Source: Paraescarpia echinospica
Lineage: Eukaryota > Annelida > Polychaeta > Sabellida > Siboglinidae
Reading direction: 5' to 3'
Assembly: GCA_020002185.1 (NCBI GenBank)
Contig: CM034531.1
Coordinates: 41,506,827-41,570,826 of the forward strand
Length of the DNA: 64,000 nt
Shown here: piece by piece, positions 26,901-35,639 of the stretch
Position numbering within the stretch: position 1 is the stretch's first letter
How the letters are laid out: every line of letters starts with the position of its first letter
The notes under the pieces: model-generated
The model's database searches: none
Told to the model about the DNA's origin: nothing
Seen by the model: only the letters and a program-made list of their open reading frames with translations
Made by a program: the position numbers and the translations under genes

Positions 26901-29900
26901 TAAACTTGCAACACTCTGGAAGTAAAAATGATATGATAATCTAGTTTGGATTATTGTGTTCTCCTGGATATTATGCACAATCTGTATAAAAAACATTTTT
27001 GATTTATGTTTTATCTTTAGTTATCTAAAAAAAAATTCGAAAAATGTTGCATTTTCAATAAATCGGTTTTGAAAATTCAAAATAAAATATAAATATCAAA
27101 AAAAATTGAAATGTTTTTTATACAGATTGTGGAGAATATCCAGGAGAATACAACAGGCTAAGTCAGATTACCATATCATTTTGACTTCCAGAGTGTTGCA
27201 ATTTTCTAGATGTGCTATGAATACCACCATTTGGTGGCCATTTTGTTTATTACCATGGAAACGGGGGGTCTGGCAGGACAAATTTCTTACATTTTTTACT
27301 CGGTAATAGCTTTTCTACAGCTTGGATGCAAAAAAATTATATTAATTATGCATTTTAAAAAGTGTCCTATCTAGCTGCCATACCTCCCCTTAAGTAACCT
27401 TGTATCGGGTGAATTGGTTATTCACTATGTCCCCACATCTTGTTATAACCTGAATCTTAGTTCACGTTAAGGGGCAATATCCTGCTCTTTGTTCAATACC
27501 ACTATGAAGTCTTGTAGCCCTATCTGATGTTTGATGTGCTCGTTGCAGCATCAAGCTTGGCGTAATCGAGGATCACTCAAACCGTACTCGTCTTGCCAAA
27601 CTGCTGCGCTTCTACTCTTCCAACTCTGACACAGAATTCACATCCCTGGCCGACTATGTGGAGCGTATGAAGGACAAGCAGGATGCGATCTACTTCATGG
27701 CCGGATCTTCACGTGCGGAGGTTGAAAAGTCGCCATTTGTTGAGCGTCTGCTCAAGAAGGGCTATGAAGTGCTGTACCTGATTGAGCCTGTGGATGAGTA
27801 CTGCATACAGTCTCTGCCCGAGTTTGACAGCAAGAAGTTCCAAAACGTCGCCAAGGATGGACTCAAGATTGATGGCTCTGAAAAGTCAAAGGAACGCATG
27901 GAGGCCCTGACCAAGGAATACGAGCCACTCATTACCTGGCTTAAGGACGATGCCCTCAAGGATATGGTGCGTGTAGCATTTCGTTTTCATTAGTTATCTT
28001 GTGTTAAATATGCTTCCTTGATGAATACGTGTTTGTTTATATATGTGTGTAAAGGGATTAAAGTGGGCTTTCACTGCTTTGAAGCCAGTTCTGCCAAGTT
28101 GCCAACTACTCTTCAGTAAGCCTTTGGGTTTAATGACTGTCTATATGGTGCACACAATTGAGCCTAAACTACAAAGCCAATAATTAACTGTCCACCAAGT
28201 ACCAAGCAACAGTAGAGCAATGTGGTTTAATTAGACTATAATTATAATCCACTAAGTTATGTGGCATTGACTATTGCTTTTGTCTTTCATTCCAGTATGG
28301 TATTTAAATATAAAATGGAACATGCATGTTCTATCCTTAGTCAATGTAGTTAGTAAATTGTACTAAATATGGTGTATACTATATTAAAGATTCATATTTT
28401 GTTATAAATATTTATGTAAACTTTATAATACTTCCCTGATGATGGTGATGAGGAAAGTAGTGGACATTCTCAAATATGATTCCAAATACTTTGGGCATGG
28501 GTATCAATAAATGGAAACTTAGATTTTTTATTCACCTGTCTTGTTTAACGTATTGAGACTGTGAGTCAAACAATTGTACTTATTGTATTTATGCACACTG
28601 CATTACACCATAAAATGTTCCGATGAAAAATTTAATATGTAATAGTAATTGCTTCAAATGTAATAGTAATAGGAAGAATTCAGCATGTAGTAATAATAGG
28701 AAAAAAACAAGTAATAGTAATAGATTACATTGCAATGTAATTGACCCCAGGCCTGGTGTGTGTGTTTGTGGAAATGTACCTTTTGTCACATCCAGTGTGA
28801 AACTCGTCCATTCTAAAACAACACGTACCAAATTAACTAGTTGTTTACTTTAAATTTAGAAGCAGATACCAATAATGAGCATGTTTGTAACCTTCTGTAG
28901 CAGAAAGAATCTTGATAAAAGATAAAGTAACTGGTGAAGTAGATGTATTTGACAAGCGTGTGTTTGTTCAGATTGAGAAGGCGACTGTGTCGCAGCGACT
29001 CACAACCTCGCCATGTGCCCTGGTGGCCAACACGTACGGCTGGTCCGGCAACATGGAACGCATCATGCGAGCTCAGACCTACCAGAAGGCCAACGACCCC
29101 AACAACCAGTGAGTATATGAAGTCAGTTACATTTGGTCAGTTATGTAACTGTTTTACGTGATTATTATATACTTGCCAGAGAAATGGCTCAAGATAATGT
29201 TCGATTGAATGGGTCTGCCAGGGAGTTAAGTGTAAAGTACTCCGAGCAGTCCTAAGGGTACTGTGCTTTAGAAAAACTTACCTTTACGTGTTTAATTGAC
29301 TATATCACTTTGACTCTAGTTTAGCCCAGGAAATGTTCTTTCCTGTTGTGTTTTAGTGGCATACATTATTCTATCAGCTAACTAACTGTAACTGAAGCTA
29401 ACTCCTGGTATTCTATTAAACAAAAATAGTTTCTACAGTGAAATAAGTATTTTGTTAGAATTGATGTCTGCTTTTCTTGACTTGACACCAGCAAGGTAAC
29501 AATAAATAGAGTACTCAACATGTCTCGTGTGCAATGTAGGTACTATGCTACCCAGAAGAAGATCCTCGAATTGAATCCACGCCACCCACTTGTGAAGGAA
29601 CTGAAACGTCGCGTTGAGACAAACAAGGAGGAACAAACTACAAAAGATCTTGCCATGGTGCTCTTTGAGACAGCTACACTGCGCTCCAACTTCCTCGTCA
29701 AAGACACTGCTGCATTCGCTGGTCGCATCGAGAGGATGCTGCGACTCAGCATGGACATCTCACTCGACGAAAAGGTCAGTCTCTTCAGTGGCACGTCTGC
29801 ACATATACTTGTCAATGTTCATTTTTAAAACTGCAATTCCAATGGGTAACAGTCAGTTATAAAAACTAAAATTTGAAACCTTGTAGCTATTGTTATCCTT

Positions 29901-31164
29901 TGTATTAATGTCATTGTTGGTAATACTTTGTTATGTCTAATTGATAGTATATTATATTATAACAAAATGGTTAATGTATATGTTAAGAATAACTTGTCTT
30001 ACAGTCTTGTAAAGTTGTCATGGTTGAATCATGAAAGTTAAACAGATTGCTAATACTTCAGTTCCACATAGCTTTTGCTACATTACATGACAGTCATAGA
30101 TGTTGCCCAGCCTTGAAGATTATTGTTCCATCTGTAGATTGAAGATGAGCCTGAAGATGAGGAGGAGGAGGCGGAAGCAGCATCCGATGAAGCGGAAGCT
30201 GAGCCTGAACAAGAGGAGGATGATGATATAGAGAAGTCATCAGAAAATAAAGACAAGGCTGAAGCAACAGCAGTACCAGAGGAGGAGGCACAGCAGAAGG
30301 TTTGTGATCTTTCAGTGTATAAGCGTTTACTCTTCTTATAATTGATAATAATTTTTGATATAATTATATAACATGTTACAGTGTATGAAAAATGATTTAT
30401 GGTTGCTGAAGATGGAATGCATGATAGGTTTGTAGTGGTTGTGCCGACAGTTACTGTGTGTTGTGATATTAATTGCTTTTGAACTGACTCCCAACCAGCT
30501 GCTTCCTTTCTGATCTTGCCATCCGTGTGATCCACCAGAACCATTCCTTGTTCTTGTCTACTGGCGTGCAAACTTCTCGTACCAACAACAGTTGCACAGC
30601 CATGTTTCTGTTTTACAAACTGCTGTTTGATCAGATGAAAAGTGACATACCAAGTTGTAAATGAATAAAATTGTAATTTGGGACCGTATCAGTTGATGGG
30701 TATCGTCTGGCATATGTTGCTGTAGTAATGGTTAAATTATGGTATAACACTGAAATGGGAAACGTTCAACACAAAATTAATTAAGCATCCCAAATATTGG
30801 CATGCGTATGCATCATTCTGACTAACAATGTTCATGCATCCCCAGTGCCTGTTTGAGCAAGTTGTGTGCTCATTTTGGTTACTGATTCGCTGGTAGAATG
30901 ATGTGTGGACCGTAGAATACTAACTCTCGTGAAAGAGAAAACAATTGGCCATTCAGTTGGGAAACCTATTTGTGCCCCCTTTGGGTATACTTTGTTTCGC
31001 GCTGGAACTTGCAAGGATGCTGAGGAGGAGGATGTATGTCACACACAGAGTTGGCAAGGTCATAGGGAGCAGAGGTCGGGTGCAACAGGTGGCAGCACTT
31101 GTATTGATGGACATGTTTCTCGATGCTCTGTTTGCAGGAGACGGAAAAGAAAGACGAGTTGTAG
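8934..31164 (+). CDS. HSP90B1: Endoplasmin (GRP94, ER-lumenal HSP90), complete spliced gene
   Basis: This is the HSP90-family ATPase chaperone of the ER lumen; the family folds secreted and membrane proteins and binds calcium. Sixteen exons with GT-AG introns join in frame: 8934-8985, 11582-11687, 15096-15237, 16980-17096, 18654-18849, 20058-20187, 20359-20470, 20844-20930, 21303-21403, 22378-22645, 22819-22979, 27549-27966, 28972-29108, 29540-29774, 30138-30299 and 31138-31164. They total 2,451 nt, or 816 residues; the human protein is about 803. Visible parts are a hydrophobic signal peptide (1 to about 18), the N-terminal ATPase domain with Glu105/Asn109 ([12 protein letters not shown]), DTGIGM (151-156) and GQFGVGFYS (193-201), an acidic linker (about 286-330), the middle domain with the arginine of NVSRE (Arg449), the C-terminal dimerisation domain, an acidic tail and the KDEL retention signal (813-816). 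KDEL and the GRP94-type N-terminal extension separate it from cytosolic HSP90 and mitochondrial TRAP1. No frameshift or stop is seen. Confidence 0.97.
9553..9830. mobile_element. MITE copy 2 (decayed), in intron 1
   Basis: Same family as 406-730. The palindromic core (CCCGGTTTGC and GCAAACCGGG) and the right terminal repeat (GTGGGTCCGGATTC) are recognisable, but the left terminus is missing. Confidence 0.55.
10245..10290. repeat. 46-bp dispersed repeat shared with 49571-49616
   Basis: The two copies differ at one base over 46 bp (both contain AGGCATTAGCTAAAATCC). They probably belong to one mobile family whose boundaries are not visible. Confidence 0.6.
10866..10960 (+). mobile_element. tRNA-like SINE head or tRNA pseudogene
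   Basis: An A-box-like TAGCTCAGTTGGTAGATGC and a B-box-like CCGGTTCAATCC are present at tRNA spacing. The acceptor strands do not pair and the anticodon arm is abnormal, so it is not called a functional tRNA. Confidence 0.4.
11000..11361. mobile_element. Fold-back element in HSP90B1 intron 1
   Basis: Two arms of about 135 bp (11000-11135 and 11228-11361) are inverted copies of each other with a few mismatches and small indels, around a loop of about 92 bp. For example, ATGAAAATATGGTCATTATA in the left arm faces its complement in the right arm. Transcribed within the pre-mRNA, it would form a long hairpin. AT-rich and non-coding. Confidence 0.8.
11421..11560 (+). mobile_element. Left-end fragment of the CAGACCTGCC element family
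   Basis: Starts with the same terminus (CAGACCTGCCTACC) and follows the first 130 or so bases of the complete element at 13348-14515. It ends just before the acceptor of HSP90B1 exon 2, so part of the branch-point region of intron 1 may be transposon-derived. Confidence 0.65.
11582..11687 (+). CDS. HSP90B1: HSP90B1 exon 2
   Basis: Residues about 18-53: the mature N-terminal acidic stretch ending in [16 protein letters not shown], the pre-N segment typical of endoplasmin. The acceptor is TTTTTTGTAG; the donor is GTGCGT. Confidence 0.95.
11970..12840. mobile_element. Large palindromic (fold-back) element in intron 2
   Basis: Segments of the left half recur as inverted copies in the right half. 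GATTTCATGTTATAAGCTCC (12314) faces its complement at 12521-12540, and GCGAGCAAAAAATGAACAAC (11999) faces its complement near 12800. The centre is near 12430, where GTGACGTCACAAT faces ATTGTGACGTCAC. The outer limits are approximate. No coding capacity. Confidence 0.7.
13348..14515 (+). mobile_element. TIR DNA transposon with 6-bp target duplication, in intron 2
   Basis: Ends are CAGACCTGCCTACC and its complement, flanked by CCTATA on both sides (13342-13347 and 14516-14521). A partial copy lies at 11421-11560. A short frame at 13635-13820 ([19 protein letters not shown], then a CxxC-like pair) resembles the start of some hAT-type transposases but stops early, so the element is non-autonomous. 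The 6-bp duplication is shorter than the usual 8 bp of hAT, so the superfamily is open. Confidence 0.75.
15096..15237 (+). CDS. HSP90B1: HSP90B1 exon 3
   Basis: Residues 53-100, with [18 protein letters not shown], the first helix of the HSP90 ATPase domain. Intron 2 before it (11688-15095) carries the fold-back and TIR elements; intron 3 (15238-16979) shows nothing recognisable. Confidence 0.96.
16980..17096 (+). CDS. HSP90B1: HSP90B1 exon 4 (ATP-site Glu/Asn)
   Basis: Residues 101-139, containing [17 protein letters not shown] with the catalytic Glu105 and the Mg-binding Asn109. The exon is in phase 0 at both ends. Its last 69 bp and the next 64 bp of intron are duplicated inside the transposon immediately downstream. 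Confidence 0.96.
17219..18170. mobile_element. Non-autonomous hAT-type transposon carrying an HSP90B1 exon fragment
   Basis: The left terminus (CAGACATGGGGGCAAATGC) and the complement of the right terminus match at 21 of 23 positions. Flanking 8-mers are CTCCAAGA (17211-17218) and CTCCAACA (18171-18178), a 7/8 target duplication of hAT length. The subterminal regions are rich in inverted TATTTGAAAAGT words. There is no transposase. Positions 17695-17827 inside it are a 133-bp identical copy of host sequence 17028-17160. Confidence 0.8.
17695..17827 (+). repeat. Captured copy of HSP90B1 exon 4 end plus donor site
   Basis: All 133 bp are identical to 17028-17160, at an offset of 667 bp: 69 bp of exon 4 coding sequence, the GTAAGT donor and 64 bp of intron. 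The acceptor is missing. It lies wholly within the hAT-type element. If used, its donor would add non-coding sequence to the mRNA; without an acceptor it should stay silent. Confidence 0.95.
18654..18849 (+). CDS. HSP90B1: HSP90B1 exon 5 (DTGIGM and GQFGVGFYS)
   Basis: Residues 140-204. Asp151 of DTGIGM contacts the adenine; the glycine-rich GQFGVGFYS at 193-201 is the lid hinge. The acceptor is TTCTACAG; the donor is GTAAGC. Confidence 0.97.
20058..20187 (+). CDS. HSP90B1: HSP90B1 exon 6
   Basis: Residues 205-248 ([20 protein letters not shown] and on to [13 protein letters not shown]), the second half of the ATPase domain. Intron 5 before it (18850-20057) shows no recognised element. Confidence 0.97.
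20359..20470 (+). CDS. HSP90B1: HSP90B1 exon 7
   Basis: Residues 248-285, with [16 protein letters not shown], the last helix and strand of the N domain. Intron 6 is only 171 bp. Confidence 0.96.
20844..20930 (+). CDS. HSP90B1: HSP90B1 exon 8 (charged linker)
   Basis: Residues 286-314, nearly all Glu, Asp and Lys. This is the acidic linker that binds calcium in GRP94. The donor is a weak GTTGGC but is followed by an in-frame exon, so it is accepted. Confidence 0.9.
21303..21403 (+). CDS. HSP90B1: HSP90B1 exon 9
   Basis: Residues 315-348: the end of the linker, then [18 protein letters not shown], the start of the middle domain. The following intron 9 (21404-22377) holds three snoRNA-like genes. 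Confidence 0.96.
21464..21534 (+). ncRNA. C/D-box snoRNA-like gene, copy 1 (intron 9)
   Basis: C box GTGATGA at 21470-21476, D' box CTGA at 21491-21494, a weak C' (GTGGAGG), D box CTGA at 21525-21528, and a terminal stem of about 5 bp including G-U pairs. The D guide (GATTAGTCTT) and the D' guide (TCCCAGCTTC) are the same in all three copies. The D guide complements AAGACTAATC, which I recall in a very conserved part of 28S rRNA. Intronic, host-strand placement is normal for animal C/D snoRNAs. Confidence 0.75.
21789..21860 (+). ncRNA. C/D-box snoRNA-like gene, copy 2 (intron 9)
   Basis: Terminal stem ATCACC/GGTGAT is perfect (21789-21794 with 21855-21860). The C box is GTGATTA at 21796-21802, one base off consensus. 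D' CTGA is at 21817-21820 and D CTGA at 21851-21854. Guides are as in copy 1. The C-box change may make this copy weak. Confidence 0.75.
22152..22222 (+). ncRNA. C/D-box snoRNA-like gene, copy 3 (intron 9)
   Basis: The best copy: perfect 6-bp terminal stem ATCACC/GGTGAT, consensus C box GTGATGA at 22159-22165, D' CTGA at 22180-22183 and D CTGA at 22213-22216. It is 71 nt long. It ends about 155 nt before the exon 10 acceptor, whereas many vertebrate intronic snoRNAs sit about 70 nt from it. Confidence 0.82.
22378..22645 (+). CDS. HSP90B1: HSP90B1 exon 10 (middle domain)
   Basis: Residues 348-437. Contains [25 protein letters not shown] and [11 protein letters not shown], core middle-domain motifs. 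The donor is GTGAGT. Confidence 0.97.
22819..22979 (+). CDS. HSP90B1: HSP90B1 exon 11 (catalytic arginine)
   Basis: Residues 438-491: [19 protein letters not shown] and the following helix. Arg449 corresponds to the arginine that contacts the ATP gamma-phosphate in HSP90s. The next intron is 4.6 kb and holds an antisense LINE and a TTAA-flanked element. Confidence 0.97.
23115..25270 (-). pseudogene. RTE-like non-LTR retrotransposon, internally deleted, in intron 11
   Basis: On the minus strand, in order: an AP-endonuclease segment (24998-24687, with [17 protein letters not shown]), its end (24412 on, with [14 protein letters not shown]), reverse transcriptase from [15 protein letters not shown] with the FADD active site (23999-23814), and the thumb/C-terminal part ([20 protein letters not shown], then YGSETW) to 23383. 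The section normally joining endonuclease and polymerase is missing and frames shift between segments, so it is dead. The clade assignment is tentative. It lies antisense to HSP90B1. Confidence 0.8.
25930..26085 (+). promoter_or_regulatory. Possible internal promoter
   Basis: CpG-containing sequence with CTCCCAGCATGC (25954), resembling the ZNF143/Staf core, and ATGGCGG (25997), resembling a YY1 site of the kind often found just inside 5' UTRs. It directly precedes a 100-codon frame. Motif reading only. Confidence 0.35.
26086..26388 (+). CDS. Hypothetical 100-residue protein, nested in HSP90B1 intron 11
   Basis: The frame starts at ATG 26086, a short way after a promoter-like stretch, and ends at TGA 26388; AATAAA follows at 26483. 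The protein begins [20 protein letters not shown] and is rich in Ala, Ser and Val, with no domain I recognise. It sits inside a TTAA-flanked element, so it may be a truncated transposon gene, a captured gene 5' end, or chance. Base composition is richer in GC than its surroundings. Confidence 0.3.
   Translation: MSFVKERLQLLAASAREKRKLISSPVRNACEDAAMPVGAVTSTSLPIVVAECGVCANGTVGTSDGTIVKETAALPSSASCSRTKLALMRDDSRPINWPWA
27549..27966 (+). CDS. HSP90B1: HSP90B1 exon 12
   Basis: Residues 491-630, the longest exon: [55 protein letters not shown] and [20 protein letters not shown], the distal middle domain. Confidence 0.97.
28972..29108 (+). CDS. HSP90B1: HSP90B1 exon 13
   Basis: Residues 631-676: [20 protein letters not shown] and [13 protein letters not shown], the start of the C-terminal domain. 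Placing the donor at 29109 keeps the frame into exon 14. Confidence 0.96.
29172..29282 (+). repeat. Dispersed short repeat, family A copy 3 (intron 13)
   Basis: Third copy of the repeat at 1212-1314, sharing TGTTCGATTGAA, GGTCTGCCAGGGAGT, GTGTAAAG and GAGCAGTCCT, ending at ACTTACC. Confidence 0.6.
29540..29774 (+). CDS. HSP90B1: HSP90B1 exon 14 (dimerisation region)
   Basis: Residues 676-754: [20 protein letters not shown], then [11 protein letters not shown] and [13 protein letters not shown], the C-terminal dimer helices. Confidence 0.97.
30138..30299 (+). CDS. HSP90B1: HSP90B1 exon 15 (acidic tail)
   Basis: Residues 755-808, almost wholly Glu, Asp, Ala and Ser. A low-affinity calcium-binding tail is typical of endoplasmin. 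Exactly 54 codons in phase 0. Confidence 0.93.
31138..31164 (+). CDS. HSP90B1: HSP90B1 exon 16 (KDEL)
   Basis: ETEKKDEL and stop, after the acceptor TGTTTGCAG. The KDEL signal for ER retrieval sits alone on a 27-nt terminal coding exon, so exon skipping would change retention. Confidence 0.95.
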   Translation, partial: ETEKKDEL

Positions 31165-31850
31165 AGTGCCCCTTGTGGAAGGGATCCCAGTCATCATTCT
31201 CATCACCATTGCAATCGTAGTCGGCTGTCTGATCACAAATAGTTTATCACCCACCACCGCCCATCTGCAACAGAGCCATCTCTCCTTGACTGCTTCATGT
31301 GGAACAGCATATGGACAAAATCTGTTGGGAGTTCTTGGAATTCTACCTTTGCGATACCGAAGATGTGTTTCTCTAGATATTCAAGCAGTTTGTTTAAGTT
31401 GTAAGTCTATCAATGAGAACATGCCTTTCAGGCAGGAGAAGGGTATTGTTTGTATTAGATGTTAATTTAAGTTTTTATCTGCGAGCATTCCTTTAGTTGT
31501 TGTGTCACTTGTGTGAAGCATGGTATTTGTTGACGTGATATTGATCTGTGTGCTGGGTTTACATATAGATTACAGTTATTTAGAGTGAAAGAGAATACAC
31601 AATAGTATGTTAAAACCAAAGTTATTCTGTATATACTAGCCACCAAAGGGTGTGAATGTTGGCCTCTGCCACAAACTACTTGCCACATAGGAACGATAAA
31701 GCATAGTAGTGCATAATTAATCCCTGTTATTGACTTAGGAAAACAGAATGTCGTTTCATCCTTTAGTTAAGAAAAATCATAATTCTGTCATTGATCTTTA
31801 TATTTGATGCTGTCATTTTGAGAATAAAATGTTTGTTTTTACAATGTGTT
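31165..31850 (+). terminator. HSP90B1: HSP90B1 3' UTR and poly(A) signal
   Basis: About 680 nt follow the stop. AATAAA at 31823-31828 is followed by a GT-rich stretch (GTTTGTTTTT, TGTGTTTGTC), a normal cleavage context. The exact cleavage site is not visible. Confidence 0.65.
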
Positions 31851-33370
31851 TGTCTCTGATATTGCATTTGGTAATTATGGAAAATATTTTAAAAATACAA
31901 TTTGTACCTGCAGCATGAAGATTAATGTTGCAATGTGTATGTCTACTATAGACAAAAACAGTGGGGCCAGTTTCAGATGCTTATTTGATTTTATATTGTG
32001 ATGATGCAGAAGAGATGCATGCGAATGATGTGTGTGAATGCATGTACTAACTAGAACAATAACCGAATATCTTGCGATGACACGGCATGGTTATTCAAGT
32101 ATACAATGGGAGCAAACAATGCCATACAACGACAATGAACATGCACCATACGAGTAGAACAGCTACCACGTGTCTACTCTGTGAAGCTGCACATGGATTC
32201 CCAGGAGAAAAAAAAATTACAAGTCACTTTGGAACAGAAATTAGTCCGCAATGGATTCCATTTTGCAATTAAGGTGTATATATGTGAACAGAATCCACGG
32301 TAAACAGCGGTAAGTGCAGTCGTGCTTAATTAGTTCTTCTGTACACAGGAAACAAATTAAGATTTAATTGTGGTTACCACTCCGTTACCAAATAATCGCG
32401 CACATGATTAACCTGTGAGCGATATGTTATAAGCCTTGTTAGTTCACCAGTTGCAGTTTGCTAGAATCAATCGGGGGTTTAATTTGAATCCATTTTTACC
32501 ACACCTTGTTTAACCAAGGATTAACCGTTAGATGTCATGCTTTTATAATCGGTAACGGAATGGAGTGGAATTACGTAGGACAGTCATACACGTATTTTTA
32601 TGGAATTGTAAAACTATCGTGAGTATGTTGGTTTTATAAAACAGCCGGTAGAGTTGTAGCCTATAATATTATTATTAGCGATTTAATGGGAGAAAAATTG
32701 CCAAATCTAATATGGACAGTGTCGTAGTGAGGGTTGTCGGCGCCCGAGTGCAAAATACAATTTGGCGCCACTGCCCCCCCCCGACACACCTGTTTCCTAT
32801 AAAAGCCAACGGCGCACACATACTATAGTCACTTGTGTGAAGTCATTATATTTAGGCCTAAAGTTTGGGTTACTGGCGAAAATATTAAATTATGAGATCA
32901 GTAACAAAGATGACAGAATGTTGCCAAAGACTGGACATCAATTTTATTTAAGGTTAATGGAGCAGAAAATTATTAACTGCGCAAATAGAGACGACACGAT
33001 CAAAGTCAACGATTGTATTGTTCACGGACGTTATTGTCACCATGGCAACACAGTGTCTTGTTTGCTTTTTGCAATCGAATGTGAGACAGATTGTTAGAAA
33101 TGTCCAGTTTTCTCGTCGACGACGGAAGTGCCCGATCGGAGCATGCGTGTCTTGATCGGCGTACTCGCAGTCTGGCAATGGCACCAGCGATGTACTTATC
33201 GCTTGACTTCGGCTGGGCGGAGCTTCGCGTGTATCCGACGGAAGTTTCGAGTGGTCCGACTGGAGCTTGGTCGATTTTGACGGATTTTTTTGGTACATTC
33301 GTGCAGTGACGTCGACAATGACGGCCGTTTCGCGCGCCTAGTCGTTGCCGAAATAAAATGTAAATTAATT
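31851..33370. other. Intergenic, no supported gene
   Basis: Mixed composition. Only short frames without recognisable domains. The motif GGCGCC with CCCCCCCC near 32758-32785 may mark a decayed transposon end. Confidence 0.45.
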
Positions 33371-33374
33371 ATTA

Positions 33375-33560
33375 GGTTTTATACAATGCTCACTCTGTGG
33401 CTGGGAGGTCCGCGAGGAGAGCCCTGAACGACTCCAATTTAGGGCCTGCACTACCTCAGTGGGAATAGTGTTCCAGTCTACAATGCTTCTTGGTAAAAAC
33501 GACGTTTTAAATTATTCTGTAGTAACACTATCTGGATGCAAGTGACCACCGGAGACCTCC
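33375..33560 (-). pseudogene. LINE ORF2 C-terminal fragment
   Basis: Minus-strand translation gives TSFLPRSIVDWNTIPTEVVQ, the conserved end of CR1/jockey-type reverse-transcriptase proteins. A similar fragment lies at 38430-38570. No other domain is attached. Confidence 0.65.
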
Positions 33561-33609
33561 GTTCCCCGGAGGTCCTTCTCATCATAAAACTAAATAATTA
33601 TATAAAAAT

Positions 33610-35085
33610 CGAACCTTAATAGCAGTTCGTCGACACAGGTTCGGCAGCGTTATTACAAATTACCGTCCTATCTCAAATCTTAATTTTCTTTCGAAAGTAT
33701 TGAAGAGCGTTGTTGCAAATCGACTCCACGAACACATTTATTCACAGCATTTATCAAATGATCTACAATCTGCATATAAGCGATTTCATTCACGTGAGAC
33801 GGCTCTTCTTAAAATGCACAATGACATTGTATGCAATATGGATAATAGCAAATTGACTGCTCTCGCCTTACTAGATCTATCAGCTGCTCTTGATACAATA
33901 GATCACGACATTCTTTTACATCGCCTTAATAGACATTTTGGTATATCTGGCACGGCTCTTCAGTGGTTTAGTTCATATTTGTCATACTTATACCAAAGCA
34001 TTAACATATCTGGCTCACTGTCTTGTTCACAACATCTTCCATTTGGTGTCCCACAAGATTCTGTCTTTGGCCCTGTTCTGTTTAGCTTATACACTACATC
34101 CCTTAGTCAACCATAATATAAATCATCACTTGTATGCTGACGACACACAGGTGTATATATCACTTTCACCAACTGACACACAGACATCTCTATCAACTTT
34201 AAATGACTGTCTCACTTACATCTTGCTGTGGATGGAAGCAAGTAAATTGAAACTAAATCTAGATAAAACTGATGTAATTATTATTGGCACAAAACAACAA
34301 CGAAACAAGGTTGTTAACTACTTTCCAGTTAAATTGCTTGGTAATGATACATCACCATCAGATACTGTTCATAATCTAGGTGTTATTTTTGACAGTGATG
34401 TCAGCTTTAAGCGGAACATATCTCAAGTATGTAAATCCTGTTTCTACCATAGTATACGTAATTTCCACCGAATTCGGCGTTATTTGTCTTTATCTACTGC
34501 TAAAACAATATCGGTATCCTTAATTAGCAGTCGCCTTGACTCCTGCAACTCACTCCTAAACGATCTTGCTAAAAAGGACTTCGCTAACGTGTACAGAATT
34601 GTTTAACACGTGTATTACTAAAAGCACATCGTTTCTCACCATATCTGCCCCCCCTACTTAGACAGTTTCATTGGCTTCCAGTTACATATCGAATACAATT
34701 CAAATTAGCCACCATCACATATCGTACCCTTTCTACGCAACACCCATCCTATTTATTTAGTCTCCGTCGTTTTTCCGATATCCCCAGGAATCTCATCATC
34801 TGTTTGACAATAAATAAATAAAATAAAAGTACTTATATAGCGCCCGATCAATTAAAATTGCTCTCGGGCGCTTTACATACATGCACACATATATAATAGT
34901 ATGTTACATTTTTTAAATGCTAAAAAAGAGACTATAAATACCTTCCGTAAAAAATAAAACTTGCATTCCCACTCTAACCTTCGGCGATCCCTTGCTCTAA
35001 TGATGACTCTTGCAATAAATCTTGTATGTTGCTCCTCTGAGCTCAGATTCCTGGGGCGCTGCAGAAGTTTATAATTATTATTATT
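33610..35085 (+). pseudogene. CR1-like non-LTR retrotransposon, 5'-truncated (copy A)
   Basis: Begins within reverse transcriptase (ITNYRPISNLNFLSK), then SAYKRFHSRETALL, LDLSAALDTIDHDILLHRL, FGVPQDSVFGPVLFSLYT, the YADDTQ active site, and the C-terminal RIRRYLSLSTAKTISVSLI section. One frame change occurs around 34090-34115 and another after 34606. From about 34803 to 34960 extra sequence including a hairpin (GCGCCCGA and TCGGGCGC) interrupts it relative to copy B. The 3' end is an ATT microsatellite near 35080. Confidence 0.8.
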
Positions 35086-35639
35086 ATTGTTGCTTCGCTG
35101 TTTTCACACCGAAGACCGCGTTCAAATACGGTCGGCCGGCAACAGCGATGCCGCCGGCGAACGGGACGGACACATAAGGCACATGAAATGCAAAGACAAC
35201 CAATAACAAGTTATCTCATTAACCTGGTTATTCAGCCATCGTTTGTTTAACGTTATGGAATAGTTAATTACCGAAACGTACAAGATTATTAGTTATAAGA
35301 CTTGTACAGAGTAATATGATAATCTTACTTCGGAATGTGGGTGTCCCGACCGTGGAGTACAGCGTCAACGGTTGCACTCCACACTCCTGCAGTGTCTTCC
35401 CGTGACCCTTTGCCTTGTACATAAATTAGCCGATATTTATTAAAAGTAAATACGGCATAAGTGAATGATTGCTCTAAATGCCAGCTCATATGCGAGATAT
35501 TATGCTATGAGCACACCACTAACTCCCCGGTTGATTGCGACGCGGTTTAGAGACGCAGTGACGGGCATTAAAAGATTATTGATCTTGATTGATACGTTGC
35601 AGATACCAATACTGGCTTGATTGCAACGGAATGGGTAGT

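Larger units (their letters stand above)
25465..27389 (+). mobile_element. TTAA-flanked DNA element with internal inverted repeat, in intron 11
   Basis: TTAA flanks both sides (25461-25464 and 27390-27393). The termini GGCCTGGTACGGGTGCTA and the complement of the right end match at about 12 of 18 bases. TTAA duplications are typical of piggyBac and Kolobok elements. The right part has a fold-back: about 26900-27003 is an inverted copy of 27105-27205. It encodes no transposase but contains a 100-codon frame with promoter-like sequence. The boundaries are a hypothesis. Confidence 0.5.

Noticed and set aside
8934..31164. Cytosolic HSP90 or mitochondrial TRAP1 as identity
   Set aside because: A signal peptide, the endoplasmin-type pre-N segment, the acidic C-terminal tail and KDEL all point to GRP94. 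There is no MEEVD end and no mitochondrial presequence.
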